NCBI RefSeq assembly: GCF_002443255.2
Contig: NW_019211455.1
Coordinates: forward strand, 28,408,239-28,472,238
Direction of reading: 5' to 3'
Origin: Varroa destructor
Taxonomy: Eukaryota > Arthropoda > Arachnida > Mesostigmata > Varroidae
Length of the DNA stretch: 64,000 bases
Part shown: positions 38,551-51,801 of the stretch, in pieces
Numbering within the stretch: the stretch's first letter is position 1
Layout: each line of letters starts with the position of its first letter
Made by a program: the position numbers and the translations under genes
Notes under the pieces: model-generated
The model's database searches: none
Seen by the model: only the letters and a program-made list of their open reading frames with translations
What the model was told of the DNA's origin: nothing

Positions 38551-40250
38551 ATAGATGGTAAACGACAGCTGACCAGACCGCTAGGTACCATAGAATAACC
38601 TTCACCGTCATGTTAGATGCATAGCATTGACGAGCGGAGGCGACGCGTTGCACCGCGCCCCTCGAACAATTGCGCCCGTACAATATAATAGTGAACAGAC
38701 GTAAGCCTTGTATGTGTATACTTATTTCCAGAACCCAAAATTGGTTCGGCTGCTGTCAGTATAGGAATTCATTAATATGTGCAGTGCAATACAGTGCAAC
38801 GGAAGGAACGAAGGCAGATCCATGTTTGAGGCAAATGAACCGAAGTCACAACTGCCCGTAGTAGAGTTGTGACAAGTTCATTCTGTGCAAGGATTCGGGA
38901 AAGTGAGCTAACAATGAAGTGTGAACAGAAGAATTTGTAGTTAGAAGAAATTAGATTGAAGTTAGAGAAGAAGATAAGCTTGCAACCAGAGCAACGCCTA
39001 TCTCAATCAGAAATCTATTCTCTTTTTATTAAGAAAGTAATGTTTTTGTTACAGTAGATTTACATCTTAAATAACTGTTAACTATCTGCTAAGAGCCAAT
39101 ACACATCATATAAGTCTAGCGCTCCTTAATAAAGGGTAGAGGCTAAAAGTGTATTATTTTTCATTTAGTTATTTCACTCAAAAGAAAAGAGCCAACAATC
39201 CATGGCAGTAATAAAACCTCATAATAGGCATTGTACATAGTGACAAGCAGCTGATACGTTGTGCTATAGGCAAGAGACATAACAAAAAGAGTGCCATATC
39301 AGATAGGGACAAAAACGAATGTGATAGTGGTTCATTTTTGCAAACAGCTTATAGTATTTTGAACGGTTTTTTAGTTAACATATCGTGCCATTGCAGCAGT
39401 ATCTGGGCGCACCAGAGTCCAGTTTGCGTGACTCAAAAATGACTCAGACGCAACAAAGTGAAAAGGTACATATATTACTAGGTCCAGTTCATGCTAGGTA
39501 CTATTGGTGGGCGTACCTACGCAATGGGCGTACCGCACCAAACAATATCATTTGATTGGGGTTAGAATGTAAGTTACACAATCTTAAAATGAGATCACAG
39601 CACCGATGCCAGACCCGAATTTCGACCTACCCTGCAAAACCGTGCAAGTCACGATTTTCAGCCAGGGCATCACCGAGGAATTAACGTTCACAACTGTTCT
39701 GGATAAGCTCTCTCGGACGCGTGTCAGAGGAGGTCACGAATGATTTACCTCAAGCATGTTTGACAATAAATGATGGCTGTACAGTAGTTAGGTAGCCGTT
39801 AATAATCTCTGCTAATGTTCGCACCTATTTCGTCCAGGATTTTTCACCGACGTGACCCATCACATAGGGACTCACCGACACGCGAATTTCTTCATCCCTT
39901 ACAATCGATAATGTTGACTAATGTTAGTGTCATCAAAGACACGCTACATCAGAACCCTAGACTGCACCTATTCTTGCATGTATGCCTCTCTGTATATTTG
40001 CTTATAACAGCTAAAAGGCTACAAAGTACAAGTGCCTTTAATTTGTAATTTACTAAGCTTCTACATAACGTGCTCACACGAAGCGCATTATCCGAACGTA
40101 ATTTTTTTCATTGTTTGCGTTTACTTTTCATATGACTACATACAAAATTGCGTTTTAAAAACATTTGACGTCGAAACAAATTTTAGAACATCTATATTCT
40201 TTTCGATCGTGCATTAAGTTCAAATATTTTGGGGTTTGATTATAACTTAC

Positions 40251-40615
40251 CATTTTTGGTATTGCTGCTGCTGCTGCTGCTGCTGCGATTGCGGCTGCAT
40301 ACTGGCTTGTTGCTGTTGATAAATCGTCGTATCGTAGACGACTTCCTGTCCGGAGGGGTTGGTTACCATCTGCTGATGATGATACTGGTTTTGACCTTGC
40401 GACTGTGGTTGTTGAGTCTGAACGGGCATTTGGTGCGGCATCTGATGTTGTGAAGACTGCGCGCTAGGGTGACCATGGTACGTCGGCTGCGAATGGCCAC
40501 CGGGATGTCCCGTAGAAGTGATTCCGGAATTGCCTCCAGAATGGTGATACTGGCCAGAATGGCTGCCGTGGTGCGGCTGCTGATGACAGTAGTGGGGCGC
40601 GACCGACTGGTGCAT
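40251..40615 (-). CDS. ena: Probable first coding exon of ena, His/Gln-rich
   Basis: An open frame starts at ATG 40615 (MHQSVAPHYCHQQPHHG) and runs 121 codons plus two bases to a strong donor (AAATG|GTAAGT on the minus strand). Its phase fits the ena EVH1 exon at 33380 exactly, giving a junction that reads QYQKC then EVSVASARASV, and a protein of about 587 residues. The segment is rich in His, Gln, Ser and Pro and ends in a polyglutamine run coded by CAG/CAA (about 40262 to 40292), so it is probably disordered. It has no catalytic domain. Known Ena/VASP starts place two to four residues before SEVSV-like sequence, so this would be an N-terminal extension or isoform-specific exon. It could instead belong to an unrelated gene. 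Confidence 0.5.
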
Positions 40616-43600
40616 CCTCGAACGCACACGCACACGTTTCTCTGTTCTTGATGCCCCTTTGCCCGGTGAACAAGCTCGACGTTAGCCGTTTGACAGCTAC
40701 ACCCAGACACACAGGCTTAGGGAGAGGGAGAGAAACGCTGGCTATCGAGCAGGCGCAGCGTTTGCGAAAATTGCTAGCCTGTGAGTGCTGCGATTCTAAT
40801 AGAAAGATGCAGACGTGAAAAACACGGTCTACGCGAAATTGCTCCCTTAGTTTAGTCCCAACGAATAATTTAATTGGACTTGCCTAGCCCATTGGGTAGC
40901 TCCGATGTCGTCTTTAAGCGACCAAAAGACAAGAAAGCACTTTGCGGTTTTCGTTCTTCTGCTTACTTGGGTGGACCGACCACACCGACACGATATGAGG
41001 ACGATAGCTTCCGCCTCGGTTATCCTTTTTCAAAAGAATATTTCGTTGCTGTTATTACAATATCTATACTGTGTACAAATGTAGTAAAAGTATAAAAACA
41101 CACGATTAGTCGGTAAGATTATTAAAAATCGTCTCACTACAAACAATGATCGTGAAGATTATAGATAGATGGTGCTCTAGATCGATAATAAGGTAAAAAT
41201 AGTGGTCGGGTCCTTTGCTTTCCAGGGTTGCCTTTTTGTAAATTTTTACTTTTCTCGTCTTCGATGTTGCAATCCTGTTTTGTTGTCCTATCGAAGGTCT
41301 TCAGTTAAGCCGACGGGAGGTAGACGACATTTAGAAATTGCCTGGATAATGATGGGTAGAGTTTTATTGGCGAGAACTCTAATCAGCAGTGCCCTGGGGG
41401 ATGTTGTGCTAGGCGCTAGCTAGCTGATATGTCCTGACAGATAGTTTTGTATCGTTCTCGCATGCACTTGTCTTCCGTAGGCCAAATCCTGCAAGCAGCC
41501 GAAAATGAAAATCGAATGTGATTAAAGGTTGGTTTATGTAATTACATGTATCAGATAGAAGCTACTATTATACGCTCGATACTCTAAACAAAGAAAGCTG
41601 CAGCTATGCTAGAGCAAAAAAAGGTGAACCAAAAAAATTAGCGAAAACTAAAGCTTGTTGCGACAAGAAACAAATACCTGAATATCATAGAGCGACTGTA
41701 AATACAATCAACCATATTGCTTTGCCAAATCTGGATTTATGCGTTTACGTGCTCCCAAAACCGGTGCTTCACTTCGCACCGAAATCTTTTCATATCCCTT
41801 CTATGGAATAAGTTCTAATAATAAAGAATCAAACCTTTTGATTTGGCACGTCACTGACCTCAGCCTTGTTTGTATTAGCTTTTCTTTTACACGTTCCTCG
41901 ATGTCTTTCCACTACAGTTTCCTCCATTTTTTCACAATAACAAAAAAAAAAGTCTACTTCTGCCATATGATTATTATAGTTGTTATCAGCCAGAAAGCAA
42001 GGGTGCAGAAAGTCAAATCGTCACTTTGATAGGTCCGATCATTTGTACGAATATAGCGAACCCTTTGGCTGGTCTAGTGAACGTTGCTGTTGTTGTTCCG
42101 TTGTGTCCATTTTATCCATAATAGAATCATCGTCAGGACGATCGCTTCTGTCGCAATCACTAGCACGAATAGGGTTGTCAGAATCGTTTCGTGGCAATTT
42201 GCTGGTGATGTGAAACGGTTACAGGATGGTATAAACATCAGGCTACAATCACTCAACGGTCGTCAACGGATCCGACTACTAGGCAACTTACGTACTGAGC
42301 CCTTTTCGCTCATAGTTTTTAGCTTAAGCGTTTAATAACGCGCACAGAAAGCCAACCCGCTATACCTCGTCAACCGTCAACGCGTCTGTGACGCCTTAAA
42401 ACATGCATCACTGTGGACGACGATACGGAGCTAATCACTACTGTTTTCTTAAATTAGAAAATCATTCATAACACCTGATTACTCGGTTAGCATCACGAGA
42501 ACAACGGTGTAACACATGAACAGATAATGGCAAAAGATGATGATAACGATGCTGGTGACAGAGACTTTTCTAGTAAAAGTACTATTTATAGTAATCAAGT
42601 CAAGTGGTATAAAGTAACTTAATTTTATTCTATCAGTTATACGCTACCCTGCAGCCGCCGTAGAGTACGGTCCAGTAATTGTCTGCTGACGTGCAACGCG
42701 CACCTCACGTAACAGTCGTGACAGCCTGAGGGGGAATATTCGGTTGAACTCTCAGGTCGGTGGGCGAGAAATCTCTTACTGCAGCAGTGTGTGTGTGTCA
42801 TCATGAAGCAGCGGCAGGTGTTTTTTGGCAGCTAATTATCAAGCTGAAAGCTCATTTGGACGCCAACACTCAGTCACGTAGCTCACTAATTTGGATAGGG
42901 TGCAAAGCGCCAATTACCCCCATCGTGCTATCATATTTTTGTATATGTACATTTGTCGACATCTGTAGGCGTATGCGTGTAATCCTCAATGCGGGAAATT
43001 GCCACCTGGGTAACAATTCATTTACATGTAACAATAGCGTCTTATGGAAACCATATCAGAGGTCACTCAGAGACCCAATCGCATTGACGGAGCTCACGCG
43101 CAGAAAGCATATCTGATTAGTACAGTACCTCGCATTCGATCCCGCTTACCCTATAGAAACACTATACTCTATTTGTTTTAACCGTATCTAATTGCATGCG
43201 TTGCCAACTAAATGGACGTACTTTTTACTGCTACCATCCACTCGTACAATAACCATCCTTGTTATAGCTGACATTATTTAACACTTACGATTGATTATAT
43301 TATTATCAGACTATATGGAGTATGGTACTAGAAAGTCTGACTTATCGAAGATCGATTCTTCAATTACTGTGCAAGTAAGCCTTTTCTGTAGTAGCGCCAT
43401 GTCTTCAAGCGATCGTTGAGCAGGTCATAACAGAGCTATGTGCCGTTCCGCCTAGGGACGCTAACTTTAAAGACATTTCAACCTAATTACGATTTTGTCA
43501 AGGAAGTCATAAAACACAAAACAACTAATCCAGTAATACAAATAGGATGGACTCGTCCCAAATGCCATCGTCAACACCAATTACCCGTGCAGCTGTATGG

Positions 43601-46200
43601 ACGTGTACGTGCTATAAAGCGGCTTGTCACGTACAATTCTGCTGATAAAACAGCTACAGTCATAGCAAGCTTATCTTTTCATTTATGAATTTTATTTATA
43701 CTAGATGCGTGCTAGCGTGTGCGAAGCTTATATAAAAAGTAGGGATTACTCTGGGTAGCGGCTACCACTCCATTCTCACGAATGTAATTCGTTTAATTAA
43801 ATTAGGCCTAGCTAAAAAAAATCTCAGAAAACGTCAGATAAGACGACTAGCGATATGTAATACGGTGAGCAAAACTGGCAAACGCTCAGTAATCTTCACT
43901 CGCACGCATCTGCTTAATTACCCAGTGATTCGTTGACATACCTACAGAAGACAAGCTCTTTGTAGTTTAGAAATGACGACAAAGCTCTTTACAAAAGGAA
44001 TACTTTAAAAACATATTTTTCCGCTTTGTAAAAAAATTACATTAGAAATTTTGCGGGCGTTGAATACCATGTGTCTGTATCTAGTTGCTTTAGCAGTAAA
44101 TACTAACGAGGCACCCAAAATTAGTACAATATGAATGCGCTACTGAAATCGTTAACACAATCAAACACTCGACTACACAGAAGTATTCACTCTATTGCTG
44201 ATATTTCTTTATTATGAATAAGGGCCTGGTCAGGTCATTGCAGGTACCCTAGTATAACCGTAAACTACTGGTCACATTAAGGTGGGTTTAGTCGACGGGA
44301 CTCCGGCATATAATAAAACACTTGTTCTCTACCAACTCGCTAGGTGCAATTTGCCTCAAAAGTGATTCAGAGTTTCTGTGACGATGATCTCTGAACACGA
44401 AGCTCCCATCTAGTTTCAAGCTCGCTCGCAGTTCGGTATTAACAACTGATTGGAATCGTCGAAGATATCTGTGCAGATCCACAGGAACTTCTAGTTTCTG
44501 ACTGCAGTCAATCATAAGGGTCGCTTCCTGTTCGGCAGATGTATCTGCAAATATTGAACGATAAACGTTTAGGTTTCTACGGTTACCGAGAGTCTGTATT
44601 ACAGAAGAAGGAGGTTTCGCCCAGACGAGTTACACATAGGAAATCGCAACGGATTTTATTTCACCTTTTTTTTTTGCATTCAGCACTAGCATGTGAAAGT
44701 GCCTATGGCATCTATAGTATCTACGTCGTACATTTTCTTTGTACTAAACCCAGTCGGAAATTAGATCGAGTGTGCCCTTGATGTTACCGGAAAAAAAAGT
44801 TAAACAATCAGGTAAAGTCATGTTGCTCAGGGTTTTCCTTTGGATATAATATATTTATTTAGACGCCTCTAATGTACCGTCATAGATGTATGTAATAGAT
44901 GTTTACAAACGATGTTCAAAATACGTGCTACAGCGGTTTGTCTAATAAACATATTACTTGAGCGTAACTAAAATTAAGCAGACGATAAATTGCAATTTAT
45001 GGAATGTATAATGTGATGTCTTCGTTGCCCGTCCACAGATAGGGAGGACTCTACCCTTCTCAGCTAGGCGAAGTGGATAAACTCTGCAGTGTACGTGCCA
45101 GTTACTCTAAGTTATTAAGCTTTACGCGAAACAATGCCGAACAGATACTAATATGGGGGCGAAGTCAATAGCGTGATAAGTATGCCGAACGTTTTATATC
45201 TTCTTTCGTCCCTGCATAGCGTACATCTCTCTTTCAGCTCTTTAAACTTAAAGAGGATTAAAGTTCCATCCAGACAGCAGATAATATACGTTCGTCCTGT
45301 TCAGAACCGAACACACCTCCAAAAAGCTGGCGTCGGCGTCATTTATGTGAACCGGTTAATAATAACAGTATTAGTATGGTAAAATTTGTTAATTACGACA
45401 AAAAATAATGGCTTTTACACGAAATATGAACGGAAACGGAATTTGTTAGCGCTAACTTCGTACGTTCCCGGAAGATATACCTCTGTCACTTATAGTAAAA
45501 CTTGCTCAGTGATAGGTTAGGACTATGTAAACATGATAACTGCATTATATACACCATAAACGTTCATTTTACTAAGTTAGTTCCAAGCCTAACGGAAAAA
45601 CATATTCCTCTCTATGTCGCGTTTTCGTCATACATCTTTTTGTGTACTTGAAGGCGATCGATTACGCTCAGAACTGACGAACGTTACATATGTCTCTTCA
45701 CGAGCGATTATCTTTAGCGATCAGTTACGACTGCTTCTAGCCAAATATCGACACTTAGTCCCATGGGCCTCTGAATGACGTATGTACAATAACCTATCCA
45801 ATAACGAAGGCATTTCTACTGTTTTTTACAAACTTCCATCATGACAGCAGACGTTGAGAAAAGTCAAATCCACTTCTATGCTGAAGTACTACTTTACGAC
45901 AATTTCAAACACAACTATAAGCCCTTTCAAAACTTATTGTCGAAAACCCTCATACCTGAACTCCTAAACAGTTGCACCTTTTGTCTCGCTCGACCTTGTC
46001 GATTTTATTTGCTTTAGTCTCGTTCTTTTCCATAGAAATGTAAGCAAATAAATAGCTGAACTAATACAATATGGAGTTTACTCCCACTCAACTGCGGGTT
46101 TTTTTTTGTCACATCTACTTGCGTTTTACGTTACTTTCCAATGGACATAAGGGCGGAACGCCACCTGCCGCTATCGCTTGTCTCCAGTAATTTAGTTCTT
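40616..46200. other. No recognisable gene; probable ena upstream region
   Basis: Just above 40615 lies what should be ena leader sequence (CA-rich and GAGAGGGAGAG near 40710). Beyond it the sequence is AT-rich with scattered short frames. None of those at 41202, 42760, 43440, 44288 (minus) or 45173 resembles a known protein. A tRNA-like relic is suspected at about 43087 to 43150. Confidence 0.45.
43087..43150 (+). mobile_element. Possible tRNA-derived SINE relic
   Basis: The segment reads like a decayed SINE head: AGCTCACGCGCAG (box A region), GCATATCTGATTAG (anticodon arm), then GCATTCGATCCCGC (box B region with its T-stem partner CCCGC). Both boxes carry mismatches and no tRNA fold forms. 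The call rests on pattern resemblance only. Confidence 0.3.
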
Positions 46201-48754
46201 CCTGTGTATGGCGTGAGGGCGATGATGCTCTTATACTCTATCTAGTAGAAGCAGGCGTTAGGGAAGTTCCTGGTAGCTTCATTGCGTAGCCTTACACGCG
46301 TGTACGGTAACCGGCTGGCCAGTCGCCGGCTGGAAAACTGCACGCTTCATTCCGAATCCCGCTGGAGTTTCGAGAGATTCCCTCAGCTTCTCCCGCTTAT
46401 GCGACGGAATTGGTTTCGTCTTCATAAGATGTTCGACGCCCATTACTAGCACATCGCTAATGTCTGACAAGAGGCTTCTGTCCCTTAACGGCCTTCCGCA
46501 ACAGGCCATACGTTTTGCAGTTGCTGCCTCTTTGGCTTTTCCCTGGTCAAACTAACCCCGGGTCAAAATCACTTCTCATCTCTAGCCAATTAGAGTCCAT
46601 TTTAGCCACGAGAAAAAAATTATAAGTTGAGTAGCCTATTAAAAGGGTCCGTCCCTATAAGCTAATTCTGAGAGGAAGATCTGCATTAGATACAAGCGAT
46701 TCTATACACAGTTTTTAACAAATATGTCAAGGGCTAGTTACATAAACTCATCCATCACAAACGCCACCAATCGCTCCCATAATCCTAAGATCACTAGGGT
46801 AATACAAGTAATGATGTTTTGATGAACGGAAGAGCAAAACACTGTATCTTTTCCTGTAGGGAAAGGACATTTTCCTGGGAGCTGAGCCGATCGAAACATC
46901 ATATCAGCTCAGTATCCCACATCTCAGACATTAAAAGCGTAGTACGCAGTGCATAGTGACGAAGCTCATTGACTGTAACGTTGGAGTTCGCTGCTTGGTT
47001 TGTGTTGCATTGTTTACAGGTTTGTGTTACATCGTTGCAGGAATAAAGTCACGGCGAAGAAGGGCCTTGTAAAGGCTCCGTAGCAATTACTCTTAAAAAT
47101 TGCTAAGGGTAGCGGCAGTGAGGATAATCGAAATGGTACAACTTTTTTTCCTTATTACAAAATGCTATGACGGATATCTTTCTGATCTCCAAGGTCTCTC
47201 AAAACATCCTTTAATTAAACCGGTAAAGTTTGGACACAAATTGCCTAAAGCTTTTTTTTGATGCAACATTTACAGTTTCATCTGTGGCATATATATTATA
47301 TATACTTCCATGCTTCCATCAGGCGTAAGAAGGAAAAAGCACGACTTAGGCATAAATATAGCTCGAGCTAAATGACTGGTATGTTTGCATTCGTACTAGA
47401 AAAGCTGAACGACTACCATTTCACGTCTAGGTGTATAGTTATGCACACGAAAGAAAACCGTCTACCTATTATCGGGTTTATATACTAAAGGATTGTCTTC
47501 TGACTTGGTCAGAATTATCCCTCATTCGGCCGTAGCTCACTCGTCAGCGCACAAGATTCGCACAGTTCCTCTCTAATTGCCAATACTGCATCCATCGCGG
47601 ACGTCAGCCCGTCCCCAAATTTAACCGAATACTAGACACAGCAACCGGATAGAACATTTAAATAATACATTTCCTCATTGCTAGTCAACTTACTACAGTA
47701 GAGGTAGCCCCTTAAGCTAACATTGCCTACTGGAATAGTAACTCGTACTGAAGCGTCACTTCATAATTCCCGGCCCGCTTCTATTCTTGTTTGTTGTTTA
47801 TTTTCTCCTTTCTTTCGCTTATGCCTCGCACCTCCCGTTTGCAGTGGGGTATACGACACGCCCATCTGTTTGGCGACGACTCGCCTGCTGTTGTTGATGC
47901 TGTTTTTGGTGTCGTCGTTTTCAAATTGTGCGGCCGGTGCTTACGTCTGCGTGTTCACCTGTGCCGACCATAATCAGTTGCAGCCTTAAGATTTATACAA
48001 ACTAATAATCGACCAGAGATGCACCGCCATCATCAGTAATACAACAGCAACAACAACATGACACACAGCGAACAGATATAGGTTGACACAAGCACACGGT
48101 CGGAACCATACATACAATACAGTCAAATGTGCATCCGAATGTATATCGTGCGTACATGTGTGGACGTGTGCACGGCCGGTTCCAACCTAGCTCGGCCCGG
48201 TCAGACACTACCGCACTGTGCGCAATCCTCGACGAATAACGTACGATGTGTGGTCGCTGAAGGGGAATGCGCGCCACACAGGATACGGATATTAATATGG
48301 ATGTTGACGGTAAATAAAGAGACATGGTAAGAAACCAGAAAATGAAAGAGCAGAAATGAGTTAAAGGGGAACGTAGAGAATGATAGCAAAATAATTATAA
48401 TAGCAGTGCTAACAACAAACGTATTGCGGAAACAATAAACGCTAGTAGCCCGCAACGATAATATAATACAACAACTTACGCAAGTACATACAACAATATA
48501 TACACAATAACCAGCAATATGTATAAAGGTGACAGTTCTCCGCAATTACTATTAAAAGTAACTACAACTTATCTATAATCGACTGCTAGATTTCATGTTC
48601 TAGCTTTACTTACTTATTGTTTACCAATATAGTTATCTTTCGTTCAGTTCATGACTCGCATTGGTCGGCCTGCGATGAGCAAGGACGTATTGCAGTAATA
48701 CTCATGAGAAGTATGGAGCCGTGACAGAATGCTGGCATCCTGTATGCATATGTA

Positions 48755-48788
<34 letters not shown>

Positions 48789-51700
48789 ACACTCGATGAC
48801 CTTTTACCTCGAAGTTATGCTTAAAAAAAAAATGCTTATATCTGATCTTTTACGTGAGACATCAATTAATTCAACAGAAGATAAGGTGTCGCCTTATTTG
48901 GCCTAAAAAAAATTAAAGATGGTCCGCATTTCTGTAAATTCAGCAAAATCCTTCTACATATTTCTCTGTGTTCTATAAAAATACGAGTAATTCCGTCGCG
49001 TTTTTTCAGATATAGAAATCACGCACAGCTTTAAAGCCAGGACAACGCGAGGAAAAAATCAGTCAAACCCAGGAAGCTTAGAGAGCTTCCATAATAACCC
49101 TATTATTATATTTACTACAATCAATGACAACTCTAACGACATTGGAAAGGAAAGCGACAAGTTAAAAATGAGGACTCGGAAATCTTCAAATTAAGTTGTT
49201 CGTGAATCTACTTTAATACAAAGTACTGGTCGAAGCACAAAGGCTTTTTTTTTAATTTTTCTTTCTTATTTAACAGCTTTCACTTACTTGAACTTGTAGG
49301 ATCACTACACAAAGACAACTGTACAGAACGTATCGTTTAGATTAGACAGTTACGACCTAAAACGCCAGCTAATTATGTCCGACTCAAACAAGACGGATTG
49401 CCGCTTTTTAAGTATGTATCTACACACATGATAAGCAACAGACATTTAAGTCTGATCCGCTCCAGTCATTGAGGTTTGTTTGGACAACAACGTCTAACTA
49501 GTGATTTCCTCAGGCGGTGGCGAAGCATCTGTATCAAATAATTGGCTCAAACCAAACTCTTTAAGCCATTCTGCTCAGGCAACAATCGGCGCATAGTATA
49601 CTACACTCTTTTTGAGTCGTCCGAACGATTCCATGGAATAGAATAAGGTCTTCTATGAGATGAGAAAGAAGCACTACGTCAAAGCTGCTCATGCCTTTGT
49701 CGCCATCGTCACTATCGATTGCTATACCACCAGGCAGAAAAGGACTCTTTTTCATTTGAGCAGGCTAAGTGCCAGTACTTTTTAACAAACCGTAGGCAAG
49801 TATGCCCTCACTTAATCTAGCCATGCCAATCTTTTACTACACAGTTATCAATAGGACCTTACAAGCACTTTAGCCCTAGGCTCGCTCTATCTCACGCCTC
49901 TCTACCGGAACTACAGAGAACATAAGAGGGAGGTTCAACGTGCTGTAGTCATCGTATTAGAAGTAGCACGTTATTGCGATGACGGACAATTAGCCAAAGA
50001 TCTATTCAGTAGCCCTTTCTTAGCTCGTCTTTTCCGCACCCGGGTCGCGTTGCGCGTTCCTTCCAGGGTACGATCAGGGCGAAATGATTTGAGCGTAGGG
50101 CAAGAGTGGATATAAAAGGTAAGGAAAAGCTTAGAAGACCTGCAGGCGACGACAGGTCGTCTGGCTTTCAGTTTGTGGCAGGCTACCACACAAACGTTAG
50201 CCCTTGTGCGACAAGTGCTTGAAAAAGACGAACATCTTTTCAGGACAAGAGGGTAAGAGCGATCAAAACAATATCTTCCTAGCAACTAAGCTCAAAGCAA
50301 GTAAGAAGGAAGCAGTGGTGTGAGTGTCGGAGTGAGGCACTCATTGCTGCAGAAGTAACAGTTGATCACGTTTGCTCCAAATCTGATACTGATTTCTTAA
50401 CAATAAGAAACTTATTATGGGTGTATTCTTTCCGCTGTGGCTGGGACGTTGTAAGCAACTCTCTCTGGGGCAAAATGCTTTACCGTAATGAGTGTATTGA
50501 ACAATGACGGTAAAAGAAGAGGGCTATTAAGGCTGTATTTTCAATACGGAGTTATAATCTATAGATGTACACGTGTGGCATGATCCTTAATATACCGCCT
50601 GAAGGATCTATAGTTCTGAGACATTTACTTTACAACTTCTGCTATACTATTTTTGGATTGTAGCCAAATTAGTTTTGATAATACACGACTGAAGTATTTA
50701 CAATTCGAGTTAAGTAACGCTTAGAATGAATTCAATTCGGTTCGTACCAAACTGCTTGTTTCACACAGTAACACGCCATATAGTTTATGCCTTGTAAACA
50801 ATAACACAAACTGAAAATAAGCTGAACCAGAAGAAATTCATGGAGAGGCTATTGCAAAAATTAGACTGCGGCATCGACTTATATATTTCTGGTGCAAATG
50901 ACTCACCGCTCCAAGCACCCAGGCAGAGGCAAAACGACAGAAGGCTGTCAATGAAAGATGCGATTCGACCAGTCGACGAAGTCCTTCTAAGCCCGGGTGG
51001 TCTCTACGAGTGAAGAACGGACGATGTTAAACTGCCACGAACAGAATTATCATGCCATATATGGCCGTTCTTTTCTTCCTGGATAGCGCCGCGCCTGGAT
51101 AGCGGCGGCAACAGCGAGCGCTATGGGCCCATTCCTATACCTGCACTCATAGTAAATTGGGAGATGGACGAAGCCACACGAGAGAACAAATCTAGCTCTT
51201 TAGAAATTATTGCTTCGTTATTTAGTCTGCTAGCAATTACTGATGGTTTTTATGAAAACCAGAGTGTAGCTTACAATTAGAGGGCATCCAGAGTTGTGCA
51301 TAATAAATTTACCCGCACGAGAATCGGATCGAGCTCGTTGTACCTGGATCGAGATAGCCGTCGACTGGAATCAAACAAACGACACGCATGTTTCAAAAGC
51401 TGATCTCACTGAATGGAAAGATGGACAGCACAAACGACAACACATATGTTAGATAAGTAGATAAGCAGAACACTCTCTTAGGATAGACTGTTAGTATATA
51501 TAGATACGGTCCTATACAATGAACACACATGAATGTTAAAGTTATTGTGACTAAAAGTCAACTTGCGTCAATTGTAGGTTTCCTTTCACGGATTACGGTG
51601 AAGGAGACAGTTACCAGGCTGGGCGAACTAACTTAGACGGCTTGCTTAGCTATCAAGTTAGACCTATTAATTGATTTCGTGCCTATTAAAGCAAATTAAT
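46201..51700. other. No recognisable gene
   Basis: This is ordinary AT-rich sequence with one TA array (48758-48785) and a short minus-strand frame at 46279-46509 that looks somewhat protein-like but matches nothing I know. The frames at 48002, 48201 and 49971 have no family features. A weak tRNA-like stretch lies at 47530-47600. Confidence 0.45.
48758..48785. repeat. (TA)n microsatellite
   Basis: A clean TA array of about 28 bases. Confidence 0.95.
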
Positions 51701-51757
51701 AGGGGTTAATCAGTTTGACTTCTCTTGTGCCTTTATACCACGATACGGATCAGAGCC

Positions 51758-51801
51758 ACTGCTTAACGCGGAGGGTCCACCGACCCTCCGCGTTAAGCAG
51801 T
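51758..51801. repeat. Perfect inverted repeat, 20-bp GC-rich arms, 4-nt loop
   Basis: Bases 51758-51777 are the exact reverse complement of 51782-51801, separated by CACC. The arm core GCGGAGGGTC is GC-rich in an AT-rich setting, so the RNA or single-strand hairpin would be very stable. No gene lies within 10 kb. A weaker inverted repeat (CCTATTAATT with AATTAATAGG) lies just upstream, at about 51662 to 51703. Confidence 0.95.

Larger units (their letters stand above)
33381..40250. other. Long 5' intron of ena, no second gene recognised
   Basis: If the upstream coding exon is right, this is a 6.87-kb intron, from GTAAGT at 40250 to TTCCCAG at 33381 on the minus strand. It is mostly AT-rich, with TA arrays near 34632 and 35562 and two GC-rich islands (35700-36200 and 37850-38550). 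Open frames in the islands overlap in several frames on both strands, which reflects few stop codons in GC-rich DNA, not coding. A run of 12 G lies at 38033-38044. Confidence 0.5.

Noticed and set aside
39480..39540. Direct repeat GGGCGTACC at two places 17 bases apart
   Set aside because: Only nine bases long and two copies; not enough to call an element or a binding array.
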